From positions 30,069,060-30,133,059 of the forward strand of contig OY987243.1 of assembly GCA_963920765.1 (NCBI GenBank): a DNA stretch of 64,000 bases. Reading direction: 5' to 3'. The notes below the pieces were generated by a model that saw only the letters and a list, made by a program, of their open reading frames with translations, did no database searches and was not told where the DNA came from. Made by a program: the position numbers and the translations under genes. Positions 63,678 through 64,000 of the stretch are shown here, one piece after another (positions within the stretch are counted from its first letter, which is position 1; each line of letters opens with the position of its first letter). The stretch comes from Ulota crispa (taxonomy: Eukaryota; Streptophyta; Bryopsida; Orthotrichales; Orthotrichaceae).

Positions 63678-64000
63678 GTTCCCAGAATTGGTTTTGGGTT
63701 TCTACTCAAATGGCTATAACTGTGTGGGAAGAAAGGAGCTATTATTGCAATCTAGAAATTATAGAGCTAGAGCACGGCAGATAATTAAGGGAAAAAAATG
63801 TAGAGTTTTGGATTCTGTTTTTTTTTATGAAGTAGAGTATGACTGTATGACTTGTGAACTTAAAGGAAATTGTGGAGTTTATTGATGGCTACTTTTGGTT
63901 AATCAGTTTGTTGTAATTGTTAACCAATCTTGGAAAATGTAAAATGTTGGTAATTGTGGTACAAAATTTCAAGTGCCATAAAACAAACATTGTCACAAAC
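63678..64000 (+). repeat. Dispersed repeat, direct copy of 40092-40423, cut by window end
   Basis: It starts GTTCCCAGAATTGGTTTTGG directly beside the outer end of the right inverted arm and runs to the window edge. It shares long blocks with the 40-kb copy in the same orientation. Confidence 0.7.

Larger units (their letters stand above)
60810..63680 (-). repeat. Right copy of the 2.9-kb inverted duplication
   Basis: Reverse-complement counterpart of 37076-39930, of similar length. Divergence is visible in both outer thirds, while about 61440-62357 matches the left core almost base for base. Together with the left copy it flanks about 21 kb that includes CYP704B. Confidence 0.85.

Overview
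The window is nuclear DNA from a land plant. The protein genes have many short exons with GT-AG introns, and they include three plant-type families: a plastid beta-amylase, a plastid-type fatty-acid-binding protein of the chalcone isomerase fold, and a CYP704B cytochrome P450. CYP704B serves the sporopollenin pathway and is an embryophyte family. The intergenic DNA is AT-rich and crowded with short non-autonomous transposons, with no intact LTR retrotransposon seen. A bryophyte or other seedless plant is my guess, but the sequence does not prove it. No rRNA, tRNA or CRISPR was found.

Layout. (1) 188-5095, minus: an ataxin-2/CID3-CID4-like RNA-binding adaptor whose 3' end leaves the window on the left. 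(2) 5.1-12.1 kb: intergenic, with several TTAA-bounded elements. (3) 12119-18111, minus: a plastid-targeted beta-amylase; its introns hold a 437-bp element with 9-bp target duplications and a stray copy of an exon edge. (4) 19663-22342, minus: a complete six-exon YVH1/DUSP12 phosphatase of 321 residues. (5) 22.3-28 kb: repeats. (6) 29270-32668, plus: a complete FAP2-like gene of 443 residues with a long leader intron. (7) 33.2-34 kb: two TTAA elements sharing one target site. (8) about 35.0-35.4 kb, minus, and 38.4 kb, plus: two short cysteine-motif ORFs, each with a TATA box at a promoter-like distance. (9) 37.08-39.93 kb and 60.81-63.68 kb: two copies of a 2.9-kb sequence in opposite orientation, about 21 kb apart, carrying identical or near-identical small ORFs. 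(10) 42.5-47.4 kb: a cluster of four long near-perfect palindromes. (11) 51551-57374, plus: a complete seven-exon CYP704B-type P450 of 548 residues, lying in the spacer of the inverted pair.

The five recognised genes are unrelated housekeeping or metabolic genes: translation or stress-granule control, starch breakdown, ribosome biogenesis, plastid fatty-acid handling and spore or pollen wall fatty-acid hydroxylation. They do not form a pathway cluster. The two genes linked to translation and ribosomes (CID-like and YVH1) both have AAACCCTAA telo-boxes just upstream. The least explained parts are the cysteine-motif ORF family with its strongly conserved 0.9-kb core, the TTAA-bounded element group, and the foldback cluster whose hairpins share a core but differ in their outer arms.
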